Positions 1 to 8,538 of a DNA stretch of 64,000 nt are shown here, one piece after another. A program made the translations under genes and the position numbers. The stretch is from Paenisporosarcina sp. HGH0030 (lineage in GTDB: Bacteria > Bacillota > Bacilli > Bacillales_A > Planococcaceae). Location: assembly GCF_000411295.1 (NCBI RefSeq), contig NZ_KE150422.1, forward strand, positions 181,491-245,490, written 5' to 3'. The stretch's first letter is position 1. Each line of letters opens with the position of its first letter. The notes under the pieces were generated by a model. The model searched no databases, had not been told where the DNA came from, and worked only from the letters and a program-made list of their open reading frames with translations.

Positions 1-226
1 GAGAAGCTGGAGACACCCAAATAATTTGTTGGATACGAACGTAAAATGGTGTTCCATTTTTTTCTACTACGATATGATCGGGCACAACCTCTTTAAGTAC
101 ACCTGTGACCACACTGTTATTTGATAATTGAACAACAATTTTTCCTCCTACAGCAGATGTTAATGTCTGGTACACAAAAGGATCAAAATTGCTGACAAAT
201 TCTACGGACTGTTGTTGATCATCCAT
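1..226 (-). CDS. DUF2642 (YuzF-like) protein, 3' part outside window
   Basis: Small protein resembling the DUF2642/YuzF family of spore-forming Bacilli, for which no biochemical activity is established. Seventy-five codons are visible from ATG 226; the end lies outside the window. A GAAAGGAG ribosome site stands about 8 bases upstream and decides the start. The N-terminus is acidic and Gln-rich (MDDQQQS), followed by a compact segment of alternating hydrophobic residues (IVVQLSNNSVVTGVLKEV), a DHIVVE motif and VRIQQIIWV, typical of a small beta fold. The family assignment rests on remembered motif similarity, not on a search. It lies about 100 bases downstream of the SRPBCC gene on the same strand and has its own ribosome site. 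Confidence 0.7.
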   Translation of the reverse strand, partial: MDDQQQSVEFVSNFDPFVYQTLTSAVGGKIVVQLSNNSVVTGVLKEVVPDHIVVEKNGTPFYVRIQQIIWVSPAS

Positions 227-327
227 TCATGCCACACTCCTTTCAATCAATACCCATATTGTATGGAAGGACTGTGGCAAAGGTGATATAAAATTTCCAA
301 TCCTCGAAATTTGAAATGTCCACAGGC

Positions 328-804
328 TTATTCTGACTTCATTTCCCTCATTCGTAATTCTGCCAGATGCTTTAGCTCATTCGAACGGGATTCAATAAAT
401 CCTTGCATGTACTTTTCCAAAAACAGTTTATCTGCCACGCGCCCAATGATGCCGAATGGTGCATGATAGACAAATGTATCTTTCATCATTGTTCCGTAAT
501 GGATTTCCGTAAATTCGTGCGTATGTGTAAATGATTGAAAAGCTCCTTTAACTTGAACATCTATAAAAAAATTGGGTCTAACCATCTCTATAATTTTGGC
601 AGTTAACCTCTGTTTCACTCCAAAATGAGTGGCTTCCCAAGTGACACAATCACCTTTTTCAAATAATCCTGTTATTACGCCATCAACTGCCCTTTCATTT
701 GTTTGAGAGGTAGTTTTCATATGCGCTTCAACGCTTCTGGCAAGATTGAAACACACTTCAATCGGTGCTTTTATGTAAGTAATGTGTATGATAACAGGCA
801 TCAT
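328..804 (-). CDS. SRPBCC (polyketide cyclase-like) protein
   Basis: A 158-residue protein with the features of the START/SRPBCC ligand-binding fold: an N-terminal strand (VIIHITYIKAPIEVCFNLA), a middle of alternating strands (CVTWEATHFG, RLTAKIIEM, FTHTHEF), and a long C-terminal amphipathic helix beginning near LEKYMQGF. Family members bind hydrophobic ligands or act as cyclases; no catalytic residue can be assigned. The start at ATG 804 follows a GAGGAG site. It begins 27 bases after the liaR stop, so it is probably the fourth gene of the lia transcript. A link to envelope stress is inferred only from that position. Confidence 0.75.
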   Translation of the reverse strand: MMPVIIHITYIKAPIEVCFNLARSVEAHMKTTSQTNERAVDGVITGLFEKGDCVTWEATHFGVKQRLTAKIIEMVRPNFFIDVQVKGAFQSFTHTHEFTEIHYGTMMKDTFVYHAPFGIIGRVADKLFLEKYMQGFIESRSNELKHLAELRMREMKSE

Positions 805-831
805 TCGACACTCCTCAATGTGAAAGTCAGT

Positions 832-1476
832 TTATTCTTTCCCGTGCAAGATCCCATTACGATTGGCATAAACAGCCGCTTGAGTGCGGTCGGCACATTC
901 AAGCTTCCCTAAAATATTGCTCACGTGAGTCTTCACCGTTTTGATGCCAATGAATAACTTTTCCCCAATTTCCTGGTTACTAAGCCCGTCCCCTAGGCAC
1001 TTTAATACATCCAATTCCCGCTCCGTTAAATCATCGTGAAGAAACCGCTCTTTAGGACGCAGCTTTTTCATCATCAAGTCAGTCACTTTAGGGGCAATCG
1101 TCGCCTGCCCTTTAATGGCATCATGAATCGCCTCAGAAATTTTATGGGCCGGCAATGTTTTCAATAAATAGCTGAAAGCCCCTGCTTCTAGCGCTGGAAA
1201 TACTTGTTCTTCATCATAATAGCTCGTTAATATCATGATTTTACATGTTGGATGAAAAGTCAGGATTTCTTTTGTGGCTTCGATTCCATTGCCATCTTCC
1301 ATTAACAAGTCCATCAGCATCACATCGGGCAGATGTTTTTTAGCTAAGGCGATTCCTTCTTTACCACTTCTCGCTTCTCCAACAACTTCGATTCCAGGTT
1401 CTGTCATAAAATAAGATACCAATCCCAGTCGGACCATTTCATGATCATCCGTTATGCCAATTCGAATCGGTTTCAT
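832..1476 (-). CDS. liaR: Response regulator LiaR/VraR-type (NarL/FixJ family)
   Basis: DNA-binding response regulator partnering the adjacent kinase. The receiver domain (residues 1-120) shows the acidic pair D10-D11, the phospho-acceptor D56 in VMLMD, T84 and K106. The C-terminal LuxR-type helix-turn-helix spans about residues 150-205 (LTERELDVLKCLGDG, then NQEIGEKLFIGIKTVKTHV). LiaR/VraR regulators activate cell-wall stress genes. The AGGAGG site fits ATG 1476 and also the GTG three bases upstream. The gene overlaps the end of liaS by about 32 bases, indicating translational coupling. Identification is firm because liaF and liaS lie immediately upstream. Confidence 0.9.
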   Translation of the reverse strand: MKPIRIGITDDHEMVRLGLVSYFMTEPGIEVVGEARSGKEGIALAKKHLPDVMLMDLLMEDGNGIEATKEILTFHPTCKIMILTSYYDEEQVFPALEAGAFSYLLKTLPAHKISEAIHDAIKGQATIAPKVTDLMMKKLRPKERFLHDDLTERELDVLKCLGDGLSNQEIGEKLFIGIKTVKTHVSNILGKLECADRTQAAVYANRNGILHGKE

Positions 1477-2518
1477 CACGCATACCTCCTTTTAAAGGTT
1501 GGCAAGGAATCTGGAAAAGCCACTCCGTTCCTTCCCCTTCTTTTGAGTGCAAACGGGCAGTTCCGCCTATTTCTTCACAGCGTTCTCGTATCGTCATCAA
1601 TCCATATGATGTTTGCTTCTTCTTTGCCGAATCAAACCCTCTGCCGTCGTCTCTGATGGTCAATACAAATTGTGAACTACTGAGCTCAGCTAAAATTTTC
1701 ACATATGTAGCTTCTGCATGACGAAGACAATTGGCAAGCACTTCCTGCACAATTCTGTACACATGCTCTTCACTTCCTTGAGACAAGCAGGACTCTTCTG
1801 GGAATTTAAGGTCGAATTTAACATCAGTCCTCGTCTCCAACTCTTCGAGTAACTCTGAAAGTGCCACAAAGAGGGTTTTATTTTGTAAATCCATTGGTCT
1901 TAAATGAAGCAATAGAGCTCGCATTTCATTGAGGGTTTTAACGGATAGAACAGATATTTGCTGAATAATGGATACAGCTCGTTCAGGATTTTGTAGAACT
2001 GTTCTCTCTGCAGCAGAGGACAGCATCGATAAGGCAAACAATTGCTGACTGACAGCATCATGCAATTCACGTGCAATTTTTTGACGTTCTTCCGTCATTG
2101 CAGCTTGTTCAGCTTGTTTGATCATCATGACATTCTGATCCACTAGACGTTGTAAAGTTCTTAATTGGACATTCATTTGTTCTGCCAACTCATTAAAACC
2201 TTCTTCGAGCAACCCAAGCTCGTCATTTCCTTGAACTGGAAGGCGGGTACGGTATTTGCCGTTTTGCAACATACCAAAACCGGCCAGTAGATCGCGGTGG
2301 CGACTTGATAAATGATTGTCCCTTCGATATCCCCGGATCATTTCGTACGTAGCGATTACTATAAAAACGATGATGGGCACTACAATAGAACCTTTTATAG
2401 TAATAAATGTGTACGGAATGAAATAAACATATAGTTGAAGAATAGCGAATAGGAAAATGGAGACATCACGTGCAAGCCGCCAGCCTTGTTTAATGGATTC
2501 AACATGAAATGACTTCAT
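1445..2518 (-). CDS. liaS: Sensor histidine kinase LiaS/VraS-type
   Basis: Membrane histidine kinase of the NarL-partner class (HisKA_3). Two N-terminal membrane helices (about 19-40 and 44-60) enclose almost no extracytoplasmic loop, the 'intramembrane-sensing' layout of LiaS. A HAMP-like stretch leads to a coiled coil and the dimerisation motif ARELHDAVSQQLFA with phospho-acceptor H153. The C-terminal ATPase domain carries the N box (VLANCLRHA) and a G box (DDGRGFD). In LiaFSR systems LiaF holds this kinase inactive until lipid-II-cycle inhibitors disturb the envelope. Length 357 aa is normal. It follows liaF by 15 bases and overlaps liaR. Confidence 0.92.
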   Translation of the reverse strand: MKSFHVESIKQGWRLARDVSIFLFAILQLYVYFIPYTFITIKGSIVVPIIVFIVIATYEMIRGYRRDNHLSSRHRDLLAGFGMLQNGKYRTRLPVQGNDELGLLEEGFNELAEQMNVQLRTLQRLVDQNVMMIKQAEQAAMTEERQKIARELHDAVSQQLFALSMLSSAAERTVLQNPERAVSIIQQISVLSVKTLNEMRALLLHLRPMDLQNKTLFVALSELLEELETRTDVKFDLKFPEESCLSQGSEEHVYRIVQEVLANCLRHAEATYVKILAELSSSQFVLTIRDDGRGFDSAKKKQTSYGLMTIRERCEEIGGTARLHSKEGEGTEWLFQIPCQPLKGGMRDETDSNWHNG

Positions 2519-2533
2519 TCCTACTCTTCCTTC

Positions 2534-3262
2534 CTAGACACCATGAATTTTAACATCGACAACATTGTACTTAATGAATATTCGCAGACGTTTTTCTGAA
2601 GTTTCAAAGTTTGGTGTTTCATAAACGAGGTCTGCACCAAGTCCTTTATCCAGTTGGTCGAATAATTCAACTGCACCTACATTCGCTTTAATCGTAATAT
2701 GAGCACCGATATGTTCAGGGATTAACATATGGATGTCTCCTACAAAACCAGTTAATTGAATCGGAGTCTCGCCAGGCGGAATAATTGCCTTTGAAAAGTC
2801 AAAAAAATATTCAGCCACATTTTTTGTTAATTGTAGAGGCCCTAATTCCCAATCAGGACTGTGAAAAGACTTCTTTTCACTATTTTTTGATGTATTAATT
2901 GTAATGATTTTCTTCTTTTTCTCTTGTAAAGGCCGTTTGAATAGTTGATGTACACCGAAAGCAACAAATAAAATCGGCCATAATTTCAACCAGTCTCTAT
3001 ATGCAAATTCAAAATAATCCAGAATTCCCAATGTAATGAGAATTCCGTACAAAACGGCAAACATTCCCCAAACTAAGGAAATACCTTGGCGATCTTTTTT
3101 GATATAACTATCCAGAGCAATCAATCCAAGCACAATAAGGATTCCCGGAATAATAAAAGTTTTCCAGGAGGTCTCTCGTAAGTTAAATACACCTAAATTC
3201 AAACTAAGTAAAATCGCACCCATCCCAATAAAAAAAAACGTGGACAATAATGGCCTTTTCAT
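2534..3262 (-). CDS. liaF: LiaF/VraT-type membrane inhibitor of the LiaRS system
   Basis: A 242-residue membrane protein: about four hydrophobic helices in the first 105 residues (LSTFFFIGMGAILLSL, FIIPGILIVLGLIAL, SLVWGMFAVLYGILI, LKLWPILFVAFGVHQLF), a Lys-rich linker, then a C-terminal beta-rich domain of the 'cell-wall-active antibiotic response' type (GFVGDIHMLIP, IKANVGAVELF). In B. subtilis and staphylococci this protein negatively controls the adjacent kinase. It is the first gene of a liaF-liaS-liaR operon read on the minus strand. The B. subtilis target genes liaIH are not in this window. Confidence 0.9.
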   Translation of the reverse strand: MKRPLLSTFFFIGMGAILLSLNLGVFNLRETSWKTFIIPGILIVLGLIALDSYIKKDRQGISLVWGMFAVLYGILITLGILDYFEFAYRDWLKLWPILFVAFGVHQLFKRPLQEKKKKIITINTSKNSEKKSFHSPDWELGPLQLTKNVAEYFFDFSKAIIPPGETPIQLTGFVGDIHMLIPEHIGAHITIKANVGAVELFDQLDKGLGADLVYETPNFETSEKRLRIFIKYNVVDVKIHGV

Positions 3263-3471
3263 GTTTTTACCACCAATCTAAAATTTCTTATACCCTTTAT
3301 TCTAACTAAATCGTATGCGAATACTTCTCTCGCTAGTGGGATGTGTTCTCCGCCTTAAGACGGAATTTGCTTTGTTTGGTGAATTTATTAAACTTCAATT
3401 GTTCTGATGTTCCCTCAATGATATAATAACAAACATTCAAACTATTTCGACAGTCGAAAGGAGATTTTTTT

Positions 3472-4644
3472 GTGAAGAATCAATTATTTGAAAAACTAGA
3501 TGCGGCATTTGAGGAAATGCTAGTCATCCGCAGATATTTACATATGCATCCTGAAGTTTCATTTCAAGAGACAAATACAGCAAAATACATTCAAGATTAC
3601 TATGCAGATTTAGGTATTGAGTTCACAGCAAATGTTGGCGGAAATGGTGTAGTTGCACGAGTCAAAGGTGCTTTGCCAGGTAAAACTGTTGCCCTGCGTG
3701 CGGACTTCGATGCATTGCCAATTCAGGACGAGAAAGATGTATCGTATAAATCGACGGTTCCTGGCGTTATGCATGCTTGCGGTCACGATGGTCATACCGC
3801 TACTTTATTAGTTCTTGGAAAAACATTGCATCAAATGCGCGAACAACTTACCGGAGAATACGTACTCATTCATCAACATGCAGAAGAGTATGCGCCTGGT
3901 GGAGCGAAGCCAATGATTGAGGCAGGCTGTTTAGAGGGTGTCGATGCCATTTTTGGTACACATTTGTGGTCACTGACTCCTGCAGGAACGATTGAATACA
4001 GAGTCGGACCGGTCATGGCCGCAGCTGACCGATTCGAAATTACAATTCAAGGTCGCGGAGGACACGGAGCCAGCCCCCACCAAACAAAAGATTCAGTCGT
4101 AATCGGTGCTCAACTAGTTACTAACCTGCAACAAATCGTCTCTCGTCGAGTGAGTCCAGTGGAATCGGCCGTATTATCTGTGGGTTCTTTTGTAGCCGAG
4201 AATGCATTCAATGTCATTGCTGATTCAGCGAAGTTAATAGGAACAGTCCGTACATTCAATCCTGAAGTCCGTGATCTTATTGAAAAAGAAATGGAACGTG
4301 TCATTCAAGGAACATGCCATTCGAATGATTGCACATACGAATTTTTATATGAGCGTGGTTACAATGCCGTCGTTAACCATGTTGCTGAAACTCAATTTTT
4401 GAAAGAACTGGCTGAACATGTGCCTGGTGTCAGTGAAGTGCGTGAAACGGAACAACATATGGGCGGTGAAGATTTTGGTTACTATTTGGAAAAAGTACCA
4501 GGTACATTCTTCTTTACCGGGGCGCAACCACAAGGAGAAATGTTCCCACATCATCATCCCAAATTTGATTTTGATGAAAGTGCCATGTTGATTGCGGCAA
4601 AAACATTAGGTGTAGCAGTTGTAGATTATCAAGACGTAAAATAA
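3472..4644 (+). CDS. yhaA: M20 family amidohydrolase (YhaA-like)
   Basis: Zinc-dependent amidohydrolase of the M20D/IAA-amino-acid hydrolase group, which cleaves N-acylated amino acids or related amides. Metal ligands are visible: HACGHDGHTA (H101, C103, H105), the HQHAEEYAPGG segment with the acidic pair, the histidine of FGTHLWSL, and a C-terminal histidine in FPHHHPKFDFDE. The central dimerisation domain begins around ADRFEITIQGRGGHGA. Length 390 aa is typical. The start is GTG 3472 behind an AAAGGAG site. Substrate cannot be told from sequence. B. subtilis yhaA also neighbours the ecs genes, supporting the name. A terminator follows. Confidence 0.88.
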   Translation: MKNQLFEKLDAAFEEMLVIRRYLHMHPEVSFQETNTAKYIQDYYADLGIEFTANVGGNGVVARVKGALPGKTVALRADFDALPIQDEKDVSYKSTVPGVMHACGHDGHTATLLVLGKTLHQMREQLTGEYVLIHQHAEEYAPGGAKPMIEAGCLEGVDAIFGTHLWSLTPAGTIEYRVGPVMAAADRFEITIQGRGGHGASPHQTKDSVVIGAQLVTNLQQIVSRRVSPVESAVLSVGSFVAENAFNVIADSAKLIGTVRTFNPEVRDLIEKEMERVIQGTCHSNDCTYEFLYERGYNAVVNHVAETQFLKELAEHVPGVSEVRETEQHMGGEDFGYYLEKVPGTFFFTGAQPQGEMFPHHHPKFDFDESAMLIAAKTLGVAVVDYQDVK

Positions 4645-4648
4645 ATGA

Positions 4649-4687
4649 GAATTCGACATCAGTATGATGGTGTCGGGTTCTTTTTTT
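4649..4687 (+). terminator. Intrinsic terminator after yhaA
   Basis: Inverted repeat CGACATCA/TGGTGTCG extended by GAA/TTC, followed by seven T residues. Confidence 0.85.
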
Positions 4688-4690
4688 AGT

Positions 4691-4775
4691 GGCTCTGTTA
4701 ACTTTCACGGTTGATTTAATAAAAAAGAAGGAGTATGTGCCCTTTCTGCGGATGAAAACAGGTAAGCCTCCATCA
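4691..4775. repeat. Truncated left end of the dispersed MITE-like element
   Basis: The stretch beginning GGCTCTGTTAACTTTCACGG matches, with a few changes, the left end of the full element at 12713-13067; similarity continues through the GTGCCCTTTC segment and fades near AAGCCTCC. No right end is visible, so this is an internally deleted or end-only copy. Confidence 0.6.
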
Positions 4776-4894
4776 AATTACTTCTTATAAGAAGTAGCTT
4801 TTATTAATTTCCGGTTCGTGCTTTCATGCCAAACTTCGAATAATTAAAAGGATTAGGCATATGATTTTAAAACCATGTCTAATTGGAGGTTGCG

Positions 4895-5287
4895 ATGAGA
4901 AGGTCAAAAAAAGGAGTAATGTTGCTAGGTTTCTTATTTATCAGTCTGGTAGTCGTGATTATAATTCTATCGTCTTTGACTAGCGAATCGGATCAGGACC
5001 TTTATTTGCGAGATGTGAAAGAAGTTGAAGCCGTCACCAGTAAATTGACCGAGACGAACTTTCAGCAACAACTTATTACATCATTAAAAAATGAAGGATA
5101 TAAACCTACTGGAAGCATTGCGTACACGATTTTCAGTATGGATAAAAAGGAATTAACGATCATTTTGCATGGAATCGATACGAGTCAAAGAAAAGCAGAA
5201 AACTACATACAGGATCTTACCAACAAACTTTCCACTTCGATGGGTCTTGGAACTTTTGAGGTAACGGTTATAGAGGATAAAGATTAG
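4895..5287 (+). CDS. Unrecognised single-pass membrane or secreted protein
   Basis: A 130-residue protein I do not recognise. It begins with a basic segment (MRRSKKG) and one hydrophobic helix (VMLLGFLFISLVVVIIILSS), so it is either a membrane-anchored or a signal-peptide protein facing outwards. The rest is a mixed alpha/beta soluble domain of about 105 residues rich in Lys, Thr and Glu. The ATG at 4895 is preferred over the in-frame TTG at 4883 because GGAGG sits 5-6 bases upstream of it. The next gene starts 24 bases downstream, so the two are probably co-transcribed. Both occupy the position where B. subtilis has ecsC. Confidence 0.7.
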   Translation: MRRSKKGVMLLGFLFISLVVVIIILSSLTSESDQDLYLRDVKEVEAVTSKLTETNFQQQLITSLKNEGYKPTGSIAYTIFSMDKKELTIILHGIDTSQRKAENYIQDLTNKLSTSMGLGTFEVTVIEDKD

Positions 5288-5311
5288 ACATGTTTTAGAA
5301 AGGATGAACGA

Positions 5312-5920
5312 ATGGATTTACCTGTTACGATAGCTCACAAAGTTCTTCAAAAACAAACACCTAAAGTTAACGTATACTATCCTTTTGTAATTGGTCTCGC
5401 CAATCGACAAGCGGAAATGAAAATCAATTCCGTCATTGTTTCAACAATGAATAACACGATGGTCGAACTTGGATTTCATGAGCCATTTCTACAGGAAATG
5501 ATCGGACAATTTGAAATCAAGACAAACGAACGAAATATATTAAGTCTGACATTAACCGTTTATGGGTTTACCGGTGGCGCTCACGGCAATACCATAGTCA
5601 AAGCACTGTCGTTTGATGTAACTACAGGAAGACAGTATGAATTAAAAGATTTATTTAAACCAGATAGTGATTACGTCACGGTTTTATCGAAAATCATTGG
5701 ACAGAAAGTCAAAGATTGGGATATTCAATTGCTTGAACCATTCACAAAAATCAGGCCAGATCAAGATTTCTACTTTGCTGACCATTCACTGGTCATTTAC
5801 TTCCAGCAATATGAAATCACCGCTTATGTCTGGGGCTTCCCATACTTCCCTATTCCGATTCTCGACATTCAAAATATCATTCAGCCAGATGGTCCACTCG
5901 AAAAATTACTGCCCTTCTGA
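5312..5920 (+). CDS. DUF3298/DUF4163 (RsiV-like) domain protein
   Basis: A 202-residue protein with the DUF4163-DUF3298 architecture known from the lysozyme-sensing part of anti-sigma factor RsiV. Recognisable segments are a central GFTGGAHGNT turn, the YELKDLFKPDSDYV strand-helix and a C-terminal YQQYEITAYVWG-like segment (here FQQYEITAYVWGFPYFPIPI). Unlike RsiV it has neither a membrane helix nor a cytoplasmic anti-sigma domain, and no signal peptide is evident, so location is uncertain. ATG 5312 follows AAAGGATG. It is read together with the preceding membrane protein. Function is not known; envelope sensing would be inference. Confidence 0.75.
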   Translation: MDLPVTIAHKVLQKQTPKVNVYYPFVIGLANRQAEMKINSVIVSTMNNTMVELGFHEPFLQEMIGQFEIKTNERNILSLTLTVYGFTGGAHGNTIVKALSFDVTTGRQYELKDLFKPDSDYVTVLSKIIGQKVKDWDIQLLEPFTKIRPDQDFYFADHSLVIYFQQYEITAYVWGFPYFPIPILDIQNIIQPDGPLEKLLPF

Positions 5921-5952
5921 AAAAAGTAATTTCTATTACCAATTGTATTAGA

Positions 5953-5995
5953 AAAAGGTCTCATAACCCCCATGTAATGGGCTATGAGACCTTTT
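5953..5995. terminator. Bidirectional terminator between the DUF3298 gene and ecsB
   Basis: Inverted repeat AAAAGGTCTCATA/TATGAGACCTTTT with T runs in both orientations, placed between two converging genes. Confidence 0.9.
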
Positions 5996-6003
5996 AAAAT
6001 CCC

Positions 6004-7194
6004 CTATTTACTCATCCTTAATGTAATCTCACTAACTACTACGACAATTAGAGGCAAAGTATATAAAATGCCTTGCTCTACGCCAATAAGAAGCACAGCA
6101 ATCAGTACGATTATTGCTTGCAAAACTTGTACAACTCTTACTAATTTCAACACCGCTTTCTTCCGTGCACTTTCGACCAAGGGATAAAGCATATCCATTC
6201 GGAATTCACTAGATGACGATAGGGCTTGTTTGATTTGAATAGCAGAAGCAAATGCCAAAGCTCCTACGAAAATCATTACAACAACAGGAATGCCAATAAA
6301 TGCCGCACCTATTGCAGAAAGTGCAGTTAAGCGAAGCCATAAGTAGAAAGTATCATCTGTACGAACAAAAGTACGAAACACTAAGTAATTTTGTGCGTTT
6401 CCCTCTTGGAATGGAATCAATCGATACATGACATCCATCCAGGGACGACGGTGAATGCTTCCCCGTACATGAGGAACATCCGTGAAATAATTAGCAAATC
6501 TATAAAAACGCAACATACGATTTTGTTCCATTTTCACAAAGTGCTCATACGGGAATGGTTGTCCCTTAACCTGCTTAATCCAAAGACTATAAAAACCAAT
6601 TGGGAAAATCAATAGCACCAAATAAAAGGGAACCAGTGTGAAAGTGGCTATGATTGTAGATATAGAAATTAAGGCACGTATAGAACGATCTCCCCAGATT
6701 CTCTTGCCTGAATTAGCCCACTGGAAGGCAAACTCAATTTGGCCATTCCAAAATTTCAACAATACAATGGTGATAAGAACCATACCAATCGTCATTGGTT
6801 TGACTTGTCCTACTTGTGTAAGTAAAGGAATGGCAACAACTAATGGCAGTAAGACTAGATATATCTGAGACCAAAATGACCAAGCTAACGCTTTCTTCAT
6901 ATATGACATTAACTTTGATTCCAAAGGCAATAAATATACCTGGTCCGGTTCACGAATCAATGTGGTAGGCGGACTATATGCCAATAATAGTCCGATTACA
7001 ATAGATACTAGCCATGTAGCCGGAAAATCAGTTGGTGCAGACTTCAACCATTCACTATATTGATAACCACCCGCTCCAAGGACAAACACAAAGACAATTG
7101 CTAGATGTCCTGTAAATACATATTTCATGTATTTCTGTAGTTCATTTATATAATGAATAAACCGTATTCGCCATACATCATGCAGGTTATTCAT
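6004..7194 (-). CDS. ecsB: ABC transporter permease EcsB
   Basis: A 396-residue integral membrane protein with about ten hydrophobic segments (for example YVFTGHLAIVFVFVLGAGGY, AFIGIPVVVMIFVGALAFA, LQAIIVLIAVLLIGVEQG), matching EcsB, the permease partner of EcsA. Loss of the Ecs transporter in B. subtilis disturbs secretion, competence and regulated intramembrane proteolysis; the transported substrate is not settled. The start overlaps the end of ecsA by eight bases, so translation is coupled. The third gene of the classical operon, ecsC, is missing: the reading ends at a shared terminator. Confidence 0.9.
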   Translation of the reverse strand: MNNLHDVWRIRFIHYINELQKYMKYVFTGHLAIVFVFVLGAGGYQYSEWLKSAPTDFPATWLVSIVIGLLLAYSPPTTLIREPDQVYLLPLESKLMSYMKKALAWSFWSQIYLVLLPLVVAIPLLTQVGQVKPMTIGMVLITIVLLKFWNGQIEFAFQWANSGKRIWGDRSIRALISISTIIATFTLVPFYLVLLIFPIGFYSLWIKQVKGQPFPYEHFVKMEQNRMLRFYRFANYFTDVPHVRGSIHRRPWMDVMYRLIPFQEGNAQNYLVFRTFVRTDDTFYLWLRLTALSAIGAAFIGIPVVVMIFVGALAFASAIQIKQALSSSSEFRMDMLYPLVESARKKAVLKLVRVVQVLQAIIVLIAVLLIGVEQGILYTLPLIVVVVSEITLRMSK

Positions 7195-7927
7195 GGTCTT
7201 GCTCCTTCGTCATTGCGATGTACAAATCATCAAGAGTAGCAAGTGGCATATTGAACGCTGCCCGTAAATCATTCATCGTCCCTTGCGCACGAATGCGGCC
7301 GTTGTGCAATAACAAAATACGATCGCAGTAGCGTTCAGCTGTCGATAAAATATGCGTAGACATGAGGACAGATGCGCCAGTTTGTTTTTTTTCATTCATT
7401 TGATCCAGTAAAGATTGAATGCCCAGTGGATCGAGTCCAACGAAAGGCTCATCGATAATATATAATGAAGGATTTACTAAAAAGGCACACATAATCATGA
7501 CTTTTTGTCGCATTCCTTTTGAAAAATGTGATGGAAACCAATTTAACCGTTTTTCCATGCGGAATTCTTTCAACAATACTTCTGAACGCGCTGCCAAAGT
7601 TGCTTCATCTAACCCATAGGCCATCGCAGTCAGTTCCAAATGTTCTTTTAATGTTAGTTCGTCATACAAAACGGGAGTTTCCGGGATATATGAAAACGAT
7701 GAACGATAGACGTCCATATTTTCCTTCATTGTCACTTCGTTTAGTCGAATTTCTCCATCTTTTGGATTCATCAACCCAATTATGTGCTTAATGGTTGTAC
7801 TTTTCCCTGCCCCGTTCAATCCTATTAAGCCCACTAATTCACCGGGGGCAATGGAAAAGGATAAATCATGAATGACTGGTTTCCGTGTATAGCCACCTGT
7901 TACTGCGTTTACTTCCAATACGTTCAT
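7187..7927 (-). CDS. ecsA: ABC transporter ATP-binding protein EcsA
   Basis: ATPase subunit of the Ecs exporter. Walker A is GLNGAGKST, the signature appears as HFSKGMRQKVMI, Walker B is SLYIIDEPFVGLD, and the switch histidine lies in LMSTHIL. Length 246 aa is normal. An in-frame GTG at 7936 exists, but the AAAGGGG ribosome site is spaced properly (about 6 bases) only for ATG 7927. It is divergent from hit, separated by about 115 bases that must carry both promoters. The same divergent ecsA/hit pair occurs in B. subtilis. Confidence 0.92.
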   Translation of the reverse strand: MNVLEVNAVTGGYTRKPVIHDLSFSIAPGELVGLIGLNGAGKSTTIKHIIGLMNPKDGEIRLNEVTMKENMDVYRSSFSYIPETPVLYDELTLKEHLELTAMAYGLDEATLAARSEVLLKEFRMEKRLNWFPSHFSKGMRQKVMIMCAFLVNPSLYIIDEPFVGLDPLGIQSLLDQMNEKKQTGASVLMSTHILSTAERYCDRILLLHNGRIRAQGTMNDLRAAFNMPLATLDDLYIAMTKEQDHE

Positions 7928-8041
7928 CAGATGCACCCCTTTTATTCTTTATCTTATCAAAAAATTTGCTGTATGGCTTTTCACTTGCCACTTCTTTGTA
8001 TGATAAACTTATGACCATATCTTGAAAGGACGTGACCCAAA

Positions 8042-8467
8042 ATGAGTGAGTGTTTATTTTGCAAAATTGTAGACGGTTCAATTCCAAGTACAAAAGTATA
8101 TGAAGACGAGCATGTGTTAGCCTTTATGGATATTATGCCACTGACAAAAGGGCATACGCTATTAATTCCCAAAAAACACCATGAAAATGTTTATGACATG
8201 TCATCAGAAGAAGCTGGACAATTATTTTCTGTTGCGCCAAAAATCGCTGAATCAATCAAAGCTTCTTTTCAGCCAGCCGGCTTGAATTTGCTGAATAATA
8301 ATGGTGCTCCTGCAGGGCAAAGCATTTTCCACTTCCATCTTCATTTCATACCTAGATATGATCAAACTGATGGATTTAAGGCAACTTGGCAAACAAAAGA
8401 GAAGCAATATACCAATGAAATGTTCGCTGAGTATGCAGAACTGATTAAGTCAAACATACACAAGTAA
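8042..8467 (+). CDS. hit: HIT family nucleotide-binding protein
   Basis: Histidine-triad nucleotide hydrolase/transferase of the Hint group. The catalytic triad motif is HFHLHF near residue 98-103, preceded by the usual GQSIFHFH context; N-terminal ECLFCKIVDG is the classical start, with the CxxC remnant seen in many Hint proteins. Family members hydrolyse nucleoside phosphoramidates such as AMP-lysine. Length 141 aa is standard. The gene is divergent from ecsA as in B. subtilis and is followed by the tryptophan transporter gene. Confidence 0.93.
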   Translation: MSECLFCKIVDGSIPSTKVYEDEHVLAFMDIMPLTKGHTLLIPKKHHENVYDMSSEEAGQLFSVAPKIAESIKASFQPAGLNLLNNNGAPAGQSIFHFHLHFIPRYDQTDGFKATWQTKEKQYTNEMFAEYAELIKSNIHK

Positions 8468-8538
8468 ACTTGCATTTTACTGCCAAACCTTGTAATATCT
8501 TAAGTAAGTTTCTCGCTGTCGATCACAGGATACGTCAG

